Origin: an uncultured Verrucomicrobia subdivision 3 bacterium
GTDB taxonomy: Bacteria > Verrucomicrobiota > Verrucomicrobiia > Limisphaerales > UBA11358
Length of the DNA: 34,579 bases
Direction: 5' to 3'
Assembly (NCBI GenBank): GCA_903820285.1
Contig: CAIJGS010000312.1
Location: 1-34,579, forward strand
Shown here: in pieces, positions 1 to 8,552 of the stretch
Layout: the number at the start of each line of letters is the position of its first letter
How positions within the stretch are numbered: the stretch's first letter is position 1
Notes under the pieces: model-generated
Seen by the model: the letters and a program-made list of their open reading frames with translations, nothing else
Told to the model about the DNA's origin: nothing
Databases searched by the model: none
Program-made: the position numbers and the translations under genes

Positions 1-25
1 CGGGCTTGTATACTTCCCAAACGCA
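1..25 (+). repeat. Left terminal inverted repeat of the IS1595-family element
   Basis: Begins CGGGCTTGTATACTT and ends AAACGCA. It matches the reverse complement of 1011-1035 at 22 of 25 positions, with mismatches at repeat positions 10, 16 and 17. The outermost biological base may be 1 or 2. Confidence 0.88.
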
Positions 26-65
26 TTGGACAGCGGATGTCCTAGGGATGAGGTCAGGCTGGGGC

Positions 66-1022
66 ATGAATACAGCCAAGACGGAGGCAGACAAAACGAT
101 TATGGTGCAGTTGACGGAAGCCTTTGGTGATGAGGATCGGGCTCGCCGCCTCTTGGAGCGGTTGCGCTGGCCGAGCGGGGTGATTTGTCCGCACTGCCAC
201 AACGCGGGGGAGAAGCGGATCTCCCAACTGGCGGCGCGGGCTGGCAGTCCGCGGGGCGTGCGCCCGGGCGTTTATTTTTGCGGGGCCTGTCGGCGGCAAT
301 TCACCGTGACGGTGGGGACGATTTTGGAGGGTTCCCATGTGCCCATTGCCAAGTGGCTGCTGGCGTTGTTTCTGCTGGGTTCCGCCAAGAAGTCCCTCAG
401 CGCCAATCAACTCCACCGCATGATCGGGGTGAGCTACAAGACGGCCTGGTTCATGTGCCATCGGCTGCGCTGGGCCATGACACCCCCGCCTGCGGCCCTG
501 CCGAAGTTGACCGGGACGGTGGAAGTCGATGAGACCTTCGTGGGCCCCAAGGGGCGGCCCAAGACGCCCGTCGTCGCGCTCCTCGAACGCCAGGGGTTGG
601 CCCGGGTGAAAATCATCGCGACGGTCTCGCAACATAATTTAGGGGCGGCGCTGGCGGAATGCGTCAGCCCAGCAGCCATTGTGAACACGGACGAGCATCC
701 GGGCTACAAAAACCCCTTGAAGGCCTGGCAGGCCCATCGGACGGTCAATCACTCGCGGGGCGAATACCAAAAGCCGCACCCGGATGGTTCGCGCACCTCG
801 ACCAACACTGCGGAGTCGTTCTTTGCCCTGTTCAAACGGGCCATCGTCGGCGCCTGGCACCACATTTCGCGCGAGCATTTGCCCCGCTACGCCAGCGAAT
901 TCGCTTTCCGGTGGAACACGCGCCATGCTTCGGAGGGGGAACGCATTGAAAAGATCGTTCAATGCTTTGCAGGCAAACGCCTGACCTACCGCCAGACCAC
1001 CCAAACTTCATGCGTTTGCTAA
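66..1022 (+). CDS. IS1595-family transposase (ISXO2-like DDE domain)
   Basis: Catalyses cut-and-paste or copy transposition of the surrounding element. The N-terminus has a zinc ribbon: CPHC at about residues 41-44 and a second CxxC near residue 72. A helix-turn-helix-like stretch follows (SANQLHRMIGVSYKTAWFM). The ISXO2-like catalytic domain shows D155 in VEVDETFVG, D209 in NTDEHPGY and N247/E250 in NTAESFFALFK, the family's DDN/DDE triad. At 318 aa it has normal family length with no frameshift. ATG 66 is chosen because GAGGT lies 11 nt upstream; ATG 48 and ATG 102 are alternatives, and the frame is open back to a TTG at 6 inside the terminal repeat. It should act only on this IS type and has no functional link to the glycan genes next door. 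Confidence 0.88.
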   Translation: MNTAKTEADKTIMVQLTEAFGDEDRARRLLERLRWPSGVICPHCHNAGEKRISQLAARAGSPRGVRPGVYFCGACRRQFTVTVGTILEGSHVPIAKWLLALFLLGSAKKSLSANQLHRMIGVSYKTAWFMCHRLRWAMTPPPAALPKLTGTVEVDETFVGPKGRPKTPVVALLERQGLARVKIIATVSQHNLGAALAECVSPAAIVNTDEHPGYKNPLKAWQAHRTVNHSRGEYQKPHPDGSRTSTNTAESFFALFKRAIVGAWHHISREHLPRYASEFAFRWNTRHASEGERIEKIVQCFAGKRLTYRQTTQTSCVC

Positions 1023-1035
1023 GTACACAAGCCCG
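1011..1035 (-). repeat. Right terminal inverted repeat of the IS1595-family element
   Basis: Reads inward from the right end as CGGGCTTGTGTACTT and on to AAACGCA, pairing with 1-25. The TAA stop of the transposase (1020-1022) is inside this repeat, so gene and element end almost coincide. Confidence 0.88.
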
Positions 1036-1069
1036 CTCACCGGCCTATCGGCTGAGTTACTACAAAAAC

Positions 1070-1095
1070 AAGGGCGTCCCCGAAAGGACGCCCTT
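1070..1095 (-). terminator. Rho-independent terminator of the beta-strand-repeat gene
   Basis: A perfect 10-bp stem (AAGGGCGTCC with GGACGCCCTT) closes a 6-nt loop. On the minus strand it is followed by GTTTTTGT. It lies 24 bp beyond the stop codon at 1119 and between that gene and the IS, so it should end the transcript from 5327 and insulate it from the IS. Confidence 0.85.
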
Positions 1096-1118
1096 GGTGA
1101 TTTTATCGGCAATCAGAC

Positions 1119-4100
1119 TCAGGGCGTCTTGACGTCGAAGAACGCGGCCGGCTGGGCCGGGTTCACCGGGATGCTGTTGGAGAAGCTGCCGGTGCCACCA
1201 AACGTGCCGGTGGTGTTGGTGGTCCAGGCCGCGAGCGGGGTCGTGAGGTTGGTCGAGGTGAGCACGGAGTACGTGCCGCCCGCCGTGCCGCCGGAGCCCG
1301 TGAGGATCAGGTTACCACCCGCGTACGAGACGGGGTTGACCGTGAGGCTGCTGCCGTTGGAGGTGATGGTCAGCACGCCGGTGGCGGGATTGAACGTTCC
1401 GCTGCCCGCGGGCAGGATGGTGACGGAGCTGAAGTTGCCCGTGCCCGGATTGGCCGAGTTGAACAACGTGTAGGTATGGCCCACGACCAACGGAGAGCCG
1501 CTGGTATTGGTGACCACGAGCGCACCGTTGTAAGCCACGCTGGTGAGACCCTGGATCGAGTCATTGCTGGCCGGGGTGACCTTGATCACGGCGGTGGCGC
1601 CGGAGGCGAAGGTGAGGGCGTTGTTGATGTTGAACAGGCCGATGGCACCGGCACCGGCGGCCAGGGTGCCGCCGGAGGCGACATTGACCGGACCGGCGAT
1701 CGTGCCCGTACCGCTGAGGGTACCGGCGCTGATCGTGGTGGTGTTGGTGTAGGTGTTGACGGCATTCAAGTAGAGGGAGCCGGTACCGAGCTTGGTCAGG
1801 CCGCCGTCAGCGGTGCCACCCAGCAGGGGCTGGTTGATGGCGCTGATGTTGTTGCTGTCCACTTCGATGTTCGCGCCGCCGGACAGCACGTTGATCGCGG
1901 CCAGGTTATACATGAAGTTCTGGCCAGAATAACCGGAGGTGGGATGGGCAATCAACTTGCCGCCATTGAAGTTAAAGTTGCCGTAGTAGGTACCGGAAAC
2001 AATGTTGCCCTGCACCAGGTTGACGGTAAGTGAACCGCCGTTGAGGTTCAGGTTGGCGGTGCAAACTTCCGGCGTACCGTCATAACGCGTGGCCATGGTC
2101 AGGCCATTGCCCGAAACCACATTGGCGTTGTTGGCGATGGTCATGGAAGCAGTGACGCCCGTGGCCTTGCCCACCCAGAGGTTGTTGGCGTAGAGGTAGG
2201 CGTTGTCCTGAATGGTGGCGGAGGCGGTGGCACCGTTGCCGGTATCCGTAACATTGAAGTCACCGGTGGTTGTGATTCTGGCAGAATCCTTCACGAGCAC
2301 GGAACCCACACTGTTATTGCCCTGGCCGATATCGAACCAGCCGCCGGCGGAGACCAGCGAGCCGGAGTTGGCCACAACCACCGTGCCGGTGGAATTGTTG
2401 GCGAGCGCAATGTACGAGGGATTCTGCACCCAGAATACGGAACTATCCTTGATGGTGAAGGTCATGGAGGAATTGGCGCCTTCGGGCAGGTTGACCGCGC
2501 CGTAGTTGGTCAGGGCCGAGGTGCCGTTCAGGGTAATGAATTGCGAGGAGAGGTTGCCGCCCTGGCCGCCGTCCCAACCGATGGAAACATTGCCCACTTT
2601 GAGGACCGAGTTATAGAGGCTGACACTCGAGGTGTTGTTAATGCCACCGTTAATGCGGCCAACGGCGAACCAGCTGTCCACATTCAACAGGGTGTTGGTC
2701 AGAACCAAGGAGGCACCGGTATTGGGCGTGGAACCGACATAGAAGTCGTTGACCGTATGGTTCGTCTGGTTGCCGGCGGTACCGTTCAGGACCAGGGTGC
2801 CGTTGTACACCTGCACGCCCGGGTTGCGGCCGTTGGCGAACTCATTGTCACCACTGCCGGTCAGGCTCAGCTGGGCCGGACCCGTCTTGAAGAAGGCGCT
2901 GCCGCCACCGGCGATATTGGGCGCGGCCGTGACATTGCCACCGAGCGTGAGGTTGCCTTCGGTATCAATGGTTGAATTGGTCGAGGCAATGGTGAAGCCG
3001 CGGTTGGCGGTGACGGTTGCGCCGCTGTATTGGAACGTACCACCGTTGAGGACCAGGTTGGTCGGATTGGAGGAGGACGCGCCAAGCGGGCTCGGGGAGC
3101 CGCCGTTGGCCAGATTGGTCACGATCAGCGTACCGGCATTGATCACCACCGGACCGGTGAAGGTATTGCCACCGGTGTTCAGGATGGAGACGTTGGTGGT
3201 GCCGTTGAGGTTCAAGCCAATATTGCCACCGATTTTGCCGGTGCCGGCGATGGTGTAGGGCAAGTTGCTGTTATTGAAGTTAATGGAAGCCGGAGCGACG
3301 GTCGCGGTCAGATTGACCGTGGTGGTGCCGGCGGCATTGTCATCAAAAATGACGGGCTTGCCATCGGTATAGACCGTCAGGCCCAGCGTGGCGAGGTCAT
3401 ACCAGTCCTGATTGGTGCCAAAGCTCCAGACGCCGGTGACATTACCATCCCAGCGGGGAGCGCCGGCGCTGGTCACGACCAGTTCCAAAACATTGCCGGC
3501 GGTGGCCAGGGTGGCGACGACGCCGGGCGGCAGGCTGGCGAGCACGTAGGTGGGGGAGCCAGCCAGCGTGGTGTATTGCATGAGTGGAATGGTGCCAGCC
3601 GAGATGACCGCCGCCTTGACATTCACCGTGATGGTGCCACTGGCGGTGAGCGTATTGGCCACATTCAGGGGTGCGCTGGTGGGATTGCCAAAGGTGCCGA
3701 GGTCAAAGCTGAGCGTGGCGCCGGTGGAAACACCGAGGGAGAGGTTATTGGCGTTGACGACGCCACCGGAGGATTGGACGATAATGCCAAAGCCAGTGCC
3801 GTCGGCGGCCGTAAAGTTGCCCGCACCAGAGGAGGATGAACCGGTGATGAGCGAGCCGCCATTGATCACCGTGTTGCCGGTGTAGCTGTTGCCGCCGGTG
3901 AGGGTCAGCGTGCCGTTGCCGACCTTGGTCAGGCCGCCGCCACCGCCGTCCGACAGGGCCTGCGGAATCGTAATGTTATAGCTCTGGGAATCGATGGTGA
4001 CGCCGCCGGCAGCGAGTGAGGCGCTGGTCAGGCCGGAAATGAAGCTGGCGTTATTGGCATTGGCCTGCAGGGTCCCGCCGTTGATCGTCAGGAGGCTGGC

Positions 4101-5327
4101 CGCACTGCCGGAGGTGGTACTGGAAATGCCGGTGGTCTGGAACAGACCGCCGTTCAAGTTGAGCACGCCGCTCGCGGAGTTGTTCACGCACATGACCACG
4201 TTGGCGAGGATGTCCGTGCCGGAATTGACATTCCAGGTGCCGGCACCGCTTTCGCCGAGGTACAGGGCGCTGGTGATGTTGGTAATGAAGCCACCGTTCT
4301 GATTCACGGTGCCAATGCCGCTGGCGCCGATGTCAAAATGGGAACCGCCGTCCGTGGAACTATCCCGGGTGATGGCCGCGCCACCGGAAATGTTCAATTC
4401 ACCGCGACCGCCGTTACGACCGACGGCGAGCCAGTTATGGACATTCAACACCGCCGTACCGCTGAGGGTGTTGGTGCCGGTAACGGTCGTGGCATTGCCG
4501 CTCTGGGGGACGAGATATTGGTTGAAGACGTTGATGGTGCCGCCGCTCTGGATGAGCGAACCAACGCCGCCGCCGCCGACCAGGAACTGGCCGCCACCGT
4601 TCAGGGTGAGCGTACCGCCGGTCATCGTGCCGTAGCCCTGGCCGTTGTTACGACCAAAAACAAACCAGCTGTTCACCTTGAACGTACCGCCGTTCATGAT
4701 CAGGTAGCCGGTGCAAGCGCTGTTGTTTTGGCCAAACCAGGTTTCATTGTTAACGTTGCTGACGGATCCGCTGTTGATGACCAGCATGCCGGAGCTGACG
4801 CCGAAATCGCCGTCACCGGCGCAAATGCCGGGGTTGCCGTTGAAACCGGTATTATAGGTACCGCCATCAATCTCCAAATAGCCGAAGCCATGCTCACCCA
4901 AGTGCGTCTGGCCGGCGACATTCACCGTGCCGTTGCTCAAAGTGTAATAGCCCGCCCCGCCGGTACCGATGCCCAAGCGCAGCCAACTGCCGCCACTGGG
5001 ATAACCCGTATTATTGGTGGAACCGGTTTGCAAATAGGCGCCAGAGGTGTTGTTGCCCTGCGCGGACAAAGTATCACCATGGCCCCAAACCGGATCACCC
5101 GGCTGAATTAAAACAACATTGTTTGAGCCGCTGTCATTAGAGGCATTGCCGGTGGGAACCGAGCCGCCCCAGGAGGCGCCCACATTAAAGTCACTGGTGC
5201 CACCGCTCCAGAAGGCTTGACCGAAGGAGGTAGCGGCGGGCACGAGCAGGGCGGCGGCCAGGGACAAACCTGACAGCGCCGGCAGGCGACCGCGTTTTGA
5301 TAAGGTTGAGTTTTTGGGTGTTTTCAT
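1119..5327 (-). CDS. Giant secreted autotransporter-type beta-strand-repeat protein
   Basis: This 1402-aa protein starts with a signal peptide (basic n-region, then LSGLSLAAALLVPAATSFGQA). The rest is almost entirely Gly/Asn/Thr/Ser-rich beta-helix-like repeat. Recurrent units contain W-x-x-VGRxxG followed by a GG turn, for example near residues 220 and 300. Typical autotransporter-associated beta-strand (PATR-like) units occur near 464-492 (GGLTKVGNGTLTLTGG), 700-740 and 1215-1260. No C-terminal outer-membrane barrel is visible. The end (YSVLTSTNLTTPLAAWT up to FFDVKTP) resembles the C-terminal segment common in verrucomicrobial secreted proteins. It is probably a surface or extracellular fibre, adhesin or scaffold; substrate and partners are unknown. 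It is transcribed alone between its own promoter and terminator. ATG 5327 is the natural start before the signal peptide. It shares the 20-bp dyad found upstream of the mannan-degrading genes. Confidence 0.82.
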   Translation of the reverse strand: MKTPKNSTLSKRGRLPALSGLSLAAALLVPAATSFGQAFWSGGTSDFNVGASWGGSVPTGNASNDSGSNNVVLIQPGDPVWGHGDTLSAQGNNTSGAYLQTGSTNNTGYPSGGSWLRLGIGTGGAGYYTLSNGTVNVAGQTHLGEHGFGYLEIDGGTYNTGFNGNPGICAGDGDFGVSSGMLVINSGSVSNVNNETWFGQNNSACTGYLIMNGGTFKVNSWFVFGRNNGQGYGTMTGGTLTLNGGGQFLVGGGGVGSLIQSGGTINVFNQYLVPQSGNATTVTGTNTLSGTAVLNVHNWLAVGRNGGRGELNISGGAAITRDSSTDGGSHFDIGASGIGTVNQNGGFITNITSALYLGESGAGTWNVNSGTDILANVVMCVNNSASGVLNLNGGLFQTTGISSTTSGSAASLLTINGGTLQANANNASFISGLTSASLAAGGVTIDSQSYNITIPQALSDGGGGGLTKVGNGTLTLTGGNSYTGNTVINGGSLITGSSSSGAGNFTAADGTGFGIIVQSSGGVVNANNLSLGVSTGATLSFDLGTFGNPTSAPLNVANTLTASGTITVNVKAAVISAGTIPLMQYTTLAGSPTYVLASLPPGVVATLATAGNVLELVVTSAGAPRWDGNVTGVWSFGTNQDWYDLATLGLTVYTDGKPVIFDDNAAGTTTVNLTATVAPASINFNNSNLPYTIAGTGKIGGNIGLNLNGTTNVSILNTGGNTFTGPVVINAGTLIVTNLANGGSPSPLGASSSNPTNLVLNGGTFQYSGATVTANRGFTIASTNSTIDTEGNLTLGGNVTAAPNIAGGGSAFFKTGPAQLSLTGSGDNEFANGRNPGVQVYNGTLVLNGTAGNQTNHTVNDFYVGSTPNTGASLVLTNTLLNVDSWFAVGRINGGINNTSSVSLYNSVLKVGNVSIGWDGGQGGNLSSQFITLNGTSALTNYGAVNLPEGANSSMTFTIKDSSVFWVQNPSYIALANNSTGTVVVANSGSLVSAGGWFDIGQGNNSVGSVLVKDSARITTTGDFNVTDTGNGATASATIQDNAYLYANNLWVGKATGVTASMTIANNANVVSGNGLTMATRYDGTPEVCTANLNLNGGSLTVNLVQGNIVSGTYYGNFNFNGGKLIAHPTSGYSGQNFMYNLAAINVLSGGANIEVDSNNISAINQPLLGGTADGGLTKLGTGSLYLNAVNTYTNTTTISAGTLSGTGTIAGPVNVASGGTLAAGAGAIGLFNINNALTFASGATAVIKVTPASNDSIQGLTSVAYNGALVVTNTSGSPLVVGHTYTLFNSANPGTGNFSSVTILPAGSGTFNPATGVLTITSNGSSLTVNPVSYAGGNLILTGSGGTAGGTYSVLTSTNLTTPLAAWTTNTTGTFGGTGSFSNSIPVNPAQPAAFFDVKTP

Positions 5328-5421
5328 TTGGTTCTTATTGCTTTGGATTAGTTCCCGGTCAAAATGGCTAGAGACAGAAGCGGCCAGCTATGGCGCAATT
5401 CGACGGGTGGAACATGTTAGA

Positions 5422-5449
5422 ACTATAAATCACCCATCGGTGATGTCAT
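5422..5449 (-). promoter_or_regulatory. Putative sigma70-type promoter of the beta-strand-repeat gene
   Basis: On the minus strand, ATGACA (5449-5444, 5 of 6 to TTGACA) and TATAGT (5427-5422, 5 of 6 to TATAAT) are separated by 16 bp. Transcription would start near 5415, giving a leader of about 88 nt. The -35 box overlaps the end of the 20-bp dyad by one base, the placement expected for an activator touching RNA polymerase. Confidence 0.5.
5429..5444. promoter_or_regulatory. 16-bp palindrome inside the promoter spacer
   Basis: ATCACC-CATC-GGTGAT is a perfect 6+6 inverted repeat lying exactly between the proposed -35 and -10 boxes. Such a position would suit a repressor operator. No repressor gene is identifiable in the window, so this rests on symmetry and position only. 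Confidence 0.35.
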
Positions 5450-5468
5450 GTGGCATAAAATGGCCACA
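5449..5468 (-). promoter_or_regulatory. Shared 20-bp dyad, copy 1 (candidate regulator site)
   Basis: The plus strand reads TGTGGCATAAAATGGCCACA, an imperfect inverted repeat with TGTGG and CCACA as outer arms and CAT/ATG inside. It differs from the copies at 17185 and 19638 at only one or two positions. It ends 121 bp before the start codon of the gene at 5327 and abuts that gene's -35 box. Read in the direction of that gene it has the same orientation as copy 3 has to the GH76 gene. Confidence 0.65.
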
Positions 5469-5655
5469 GCCAATTTTGACCCTTTGTTATAAGGGTATTT
5501 CGACCTGATGACCTTCAGCAGGAGGGCTTAACAGAGGATAAAATGCTTTCCGGAAACGGCCGAATGCAAGCAGCGACTCCGCCCGCAGAAAGCAGGCCAA
5601 ATGGCCAGTCCAGCAATGGCAATTTCGAATCCGGCAGCTCGCTCTGGCGTTCCGT

Positions 5656-7923
5656 TTATGGCAGGTTTTTTTGCACCGGTTCGGCCTGGGGAATGATAAT
5701 GCCCACATCAATCCCCTGCCCCCCGGTGGTTTGATGACAATGGACGGCAATGGTATTGGCCCCCGGCCGCAGGGCGGCGAGCGCCTCCGGTGCAATGGGG
5801 AAATCATCATAATCCGTTATGAATCCCGGCTTTTTCAGGGCCAGCACACCATTGAAATAGACTTCCACATCCTCATCGTGAAATAACTGCAGCTTGAGCC
5901 CGGCCAGATCGCCGGGGCCCACGGTGAATTCCCGGCGCAGCCAGATGTCGGCGCTGTCCCAGGTGGTATTCTGGTAGATACCAGGGGTACCGGTATTGCC
6001 AAAGCCACCCAGACCGGATTTCCACTCGGCCGGGCTGAAGCCAGGCTGATACCAGTTCGTGGCTGGCTGGTTGGTGGTAAACAGCCAGCTCGTGCGGCCA
6101 TACAGGGCATCCGCCAGGATGATTTTCCGGGGTGGCAAAAAGGAACTGCCATGGTTGGCGGAGAGCAGCACAATCGGGGCGATCTTGATGGCGGCGCGAT
6201 CATAGGTTTGCAGGCCATTGCATTCGGTTTCCACGTCGGCAGTCTGGGTGTAGATGGCGGCGCTCAGTCCGCTGAAGGTATGCAGCCGCCAGACATGCTT
6301 GAGGGCGCGGACATATTGGTCGGCCAGATCACTCTGGTTGGTGAGCATCACGTAACCCCAGCTGTTGGTGGACCAGCAATGCTCGGGCACGGTCAGGCCG
6401 AAGCCGCCAAATTCGCCCAGGACTGAGGCCCGGTGCGGGTCGGGCGCCGGGGCGTCCGGGCCGGGGTAATTGTGCCGGTCGGTCAGATCACCCACCCGCA
6501 TGTCCGTCCAGCCGCTGGCGTCATCCACGAGGCGGGAGGGATCCTGATCCTTCAGCCAGTGTGTGAGCGGTTCGGTATCATACTGTCCCCAGCTTTCGTT
6601 GAACAAAACCCAAACGATGATGGCGGGGTGATTCTCCAAGCCGTCCACCATGCGGAGCAGTTCGTTCTCAAAATTGCGCTGGCCATCGGCGGTGGAATTG
6701 TTGCCGCTGGGCATATCCTGCCAGACGAGCATACCCAGTTTATCACACCAATAATACCAGCGGTCCGGTTCCACCTTCACATGTTTGCGGATGAGGTTGA
6801 ACCCGTTCTGTTTCAGGAATTCGATATCCGACCGAAGCGCCTGGTCGGTGGGGGCGGTGTAGAGCCCGTCGGGCCAGAAGCCCTGATCCAAAATGCCGAG
6901 CTCAAACGTGTTCTGGCCGTTTAAGGCCATGCGAGTAATGCCCTGATCATCCTTCTGCAGGGAGATCTTGCGCATGCCAAAATAACTGGAGACGACATCA
7001 TTCGTCTTATCGCCATCCAGAAGGGTGACTTTCAAATCGTAAAGGAACGGATCATCGGGCGACCACAGATGCGGATTGGCGAGATTCATCACCAGACTGG
7101 CATTGGCCTGGCCGGTGACAGTGCCAACCTCCTTGCCATCCACCAAAGCCACCGCCTTGACCCGGAGGGTGTCGGAAAAATTATCGGCGGCGACGGAAAG
7201 GCGGAGCACGCGGGCGTCCACATCCGGCGTAATTTTCAGGCGGTCAATGCAAACCTCCGGCACGGGCTCGAGCCAGACGGTCTGCCAGATGCCGGAACTG
7301 GCCGAATAAAAAATCCCTTCCGGCTTGCGCGACTGTTTGCCCCGGGGCTGGTCGCCCTCGGTGGGATCGGTCACGCACAGGGAGATTTCCTCCGCGCCGG
7401 TCCAGTGCAAGGCATCGGTGATATCAAACGCAAACGCATCATAACCGCCCTGATGCCGGCCCATGGCCCGGCCATTGACGGCGACCTCGCAACGCCAGTC
7501 CACCGCGCCAAAGTGCACGCGCACGCGGCGGCCGCGCCAGGCCTCCGGGAGCGTGAAACTCCGGCGATACCACAGCTTGCTGTGCTCGTCAAAATTGGTC
7601 ATGACCCCGGACAGGGCCGATTCCACGGGAAAGGGAACCAGAATTTTCCGGCTGAACACCGGCGCCAGGGAATTGGTATCCGGCGTGATGGCATAATCCC
7701 ACAGGCCGTTCAGACTCAGCCAATCGGCCCGGACCAGTTGCGGGCGCGGATATTCCGGCAGCGGATTGGCGGGGTCAACGTCGGCCGCCCAACGGGTCAG
7801 CAGCGGCGCTTGGCCGGCGGACCAGGCGGGTTGCGCGGCCGGTGCGAAGCTGCCGACCAGGAGCAAGCCAGCGAGGCCGCAACGGCGGACGGTACGCGAC
7901 ACCCATGACTTAGGAAGATTCAT
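5656..7923 (-). CDS. Secreted glycoside hydrolase family 2 protein (beta-galactosidase/mannosidase-like)
   Basis: Predicted retaining exo-beta-glycosidase of 755 aa, exported by an N-terminal signal ([20 protein letters not shown]). The GH2 order is clear: sugar-binding jelly roll at about residues 60-220, immunoglobulin-like domain at about 225-320 and TIM barrel at about 330-600. The acid/base is E443 in VLFNESWG and the nucleophile E504 in LGEFGG. Residues 613-745 form an extra module with [22 protein letters not shown] and a closing [13 protein letters not shown] motif, also present in two other proteins here. The start ATG overlaps the response regulator stop (ATGA), so it is the last gene of the sensor operon. 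It resembles residues 35-755 of the giant GH2 protein at 11707-17034. Substrate is not decided by sequence; beta-galactoside, beta-mannoside and beta-glucuronide are all possible. Confidence 0.88.
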   Translation of the reverse strand: MNLPKSWVSRTVRRCGLAGLLLVGSFAPAAQPAWSAGQAPLLTRWAADVDPANPLPEYPRPQLVRADWLSLNGLWDYAITPDTNSLAPVFSRKILVPFPVESALSGVMTNFDEHSKLWYRRSFTLPEAWRGRRVRVHFGAVDWRCEVAVNGRAMGRHQGGYDAFAFDITDALHWTGAEEISLCVTDPTEGDQPRGKQSRKPEGIFYSASSGIWQTVWLEPVPEVCIDRLKITPDVDARVLRLSVAADNFSDTLRVKAVALVDGKEVGTVTGQANASLVMNLANPHLWSPDDPFLYDLKVTLLDGDKTNDVVSSYFGMRKISLQKDDQGITRMALNGQNTFELGILDQGFWPDGLYTAPTDQALRSDIEFLKQNGFNLIRKHVKVEPDRWYYWCDKLGMLVWQDMPSGNNSTADGQRNFENELLRMVDGLENHPAIIVWVLFNESWGQYDTEPLTHWLKDQDPSRLVDDASGWTDMRVGDLTDRHNYPGPDAPAPDPHRASVLGEFGGFGLTVPEHCWSTNSWGYVMLTNQSDLADQYVRALKHVWRLHTFSGLSAAIYTQTADVETECNGLQTYDRAAIKIAPIVLLSANHGSSFLPPRKIILADALYGRTSWLFTTNQPATNWYQPGFSPAEWKSGLGGFGNTGTPGIYQNTTWDSADIWLRREFTVGPGDLAGLKLQLFHDEDVEVYFNGVLALKKPGFITDYDDFPIAPEALAALRPGANTIAVHCHQTTGGQGIDVGIIIPQAEPVQKNLP

Positions 7924-8552
7924 TTACGCAAAAATTTTGCCACGGCCTCGGTGCGGGAACAGACGTGCAGTTTTTCGTAAATGCGGCGGATATAATTTCG
8001 CACGGTATGGATGCTGATGCCGAGTTGGTCGGCGATCTGCTTGTAGGCCAGACCGGCGGCCAGACCATCGAGCACGCCGCGCTCGCGCTCGGAAAGATGG
8101 GCCGATTCGTCCACGGTGGCGGGCGCCGCTTTGAAGGATTGGACGACTTTGCGGGCGATGGAGGCGGACATCGGCGAACCGCCGGTCAGCACCTCTTCGA
8201 TGGCCTCCAGCAATTTTTTGGGCGAAAGTCGTTTCAAGAGGTAACCACTCGCGCCGGCGCTCAGAGCCCGGAAGATTTGTTCGGTGTCCTCAAACACGGT
8301 GAGCATGAGCACCTGGGCCTTGGGCATGAGCACGGTCAGCCGGCGCACGCATTCAATGCCATCCATTTCGCCCAGATTGATATCCATCAGGATCACGTCG
8401 GGCTGGTCGGTGGGCAAATGCTTCAGGGCTTCTTCGGCACTGGCATAGGCGCTCACGCAGCGGATGTTCCCCGCCGCCGCGAGATAACCGGCGATGTGTT
8501 CGCGCAAATCCGCCTCGTCATCCACAATGGACACGGTAATGGTCTTTTTCAT
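7920..8552 (-). CDS. NarL/LuxR-type response regulator
   Basis: This 210-aa cytoplasmic transcription factor has an N-terminal receiver domain: an acidic pocket in IVDDEAD, phospho-acceptor D57 in VILMDINLG, a conserved Thr in MLTVFED and a Lys in [10 protein letters not shown]. The C-terminal LuxR/GerE helix-turn-helix spans about 145-205 ([15 protein letters not shown], then [18 protein letters not shown]). It overlaps the kinase gene upstream and the GH2 gene downstream by ATGA on both sides, so it is almost certainly the kinase's partner. LuxR-type regulators bind DNA as dimers, which fits the imperfect 20-bp dyad at 5449, 17185 and 19638. That assignment is inference. Confidence 0.93.
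   Translation of the reverse strand: MKKTITVSIVDDEADLREHIAGYLAAAGNIRCVSAYASAEEALKHLPTDQPDVILMDINLGEMDGIECVRRLTVLMPKAQVLMLTVFEDTEQIFRALSAGASGYLLKRLSPKKLLEAIEEVLTGGSPMSASIARKVVQSFKAAPATVDESAHLSERERGVLDGLAAGLAYKQIADQLGISIHTVRNYIRRIYEKLHVCSRTEAVAKFLRK

Larger units (their letters stand above)
1..1035 (+). mobile_element. IS1595-family insertion sequence, apparently complete
   Basis: The window opens on a 25-bp terminal inverted repeat whose partner ends at 1035 (22 of 25 positions identical). A single intact transposase gene fills the space between, and its stop codon lies inside the right repeat. About 1.03 kb with one zinc-ribbon DDE transposase is typical of the IS1595 family. Members usually make an 8-bp target duplication. 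The right flank begins CTCACCGG, but the left flank is outside the window, so the duplication cannot be checked. No passenger gene is present. Confidence 0.88.
5328..5655. other. 328-bp intergenic region, promoter region of the beta-strand-repeat gene
   Basis: This gap holds the leader of the 5327 gene, its putative promoter (5422-5449), the 20-bp dyad (5449-5468) and a palindrome inside the promoter spacer (5429-5444). A further dyad, ACCCTT-6 nt-AAGGGT, lies at 5479-5496. From 5497 to 5655, downstream of the GH2 stop, I see no convincing gene and no clear terminator with a T-run. Confidence 0.6.

Noticed and set aside
1119..5327. DNA-level tandem repeats or a CRISPR array in the repetitive region
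   Set aside because: The repetition is at the protein level, with variable codons and unit lengths; there are no constant direct repeats with spacers.
5589..5604. Fourth copy of the dyad (GGCCAAATGGCCAG)
   Set aside because: Only the ATGGCCA half matches; the TGTGGCAT arm is absent.
5543..5734. Small plus-strand gene of 63 codons preceded by GGAGG
   Set aside because: It overlaps the GH2 3' end in antisense, the GGAGG is about 18 bp from the ATG, and the product has no recognisable features.
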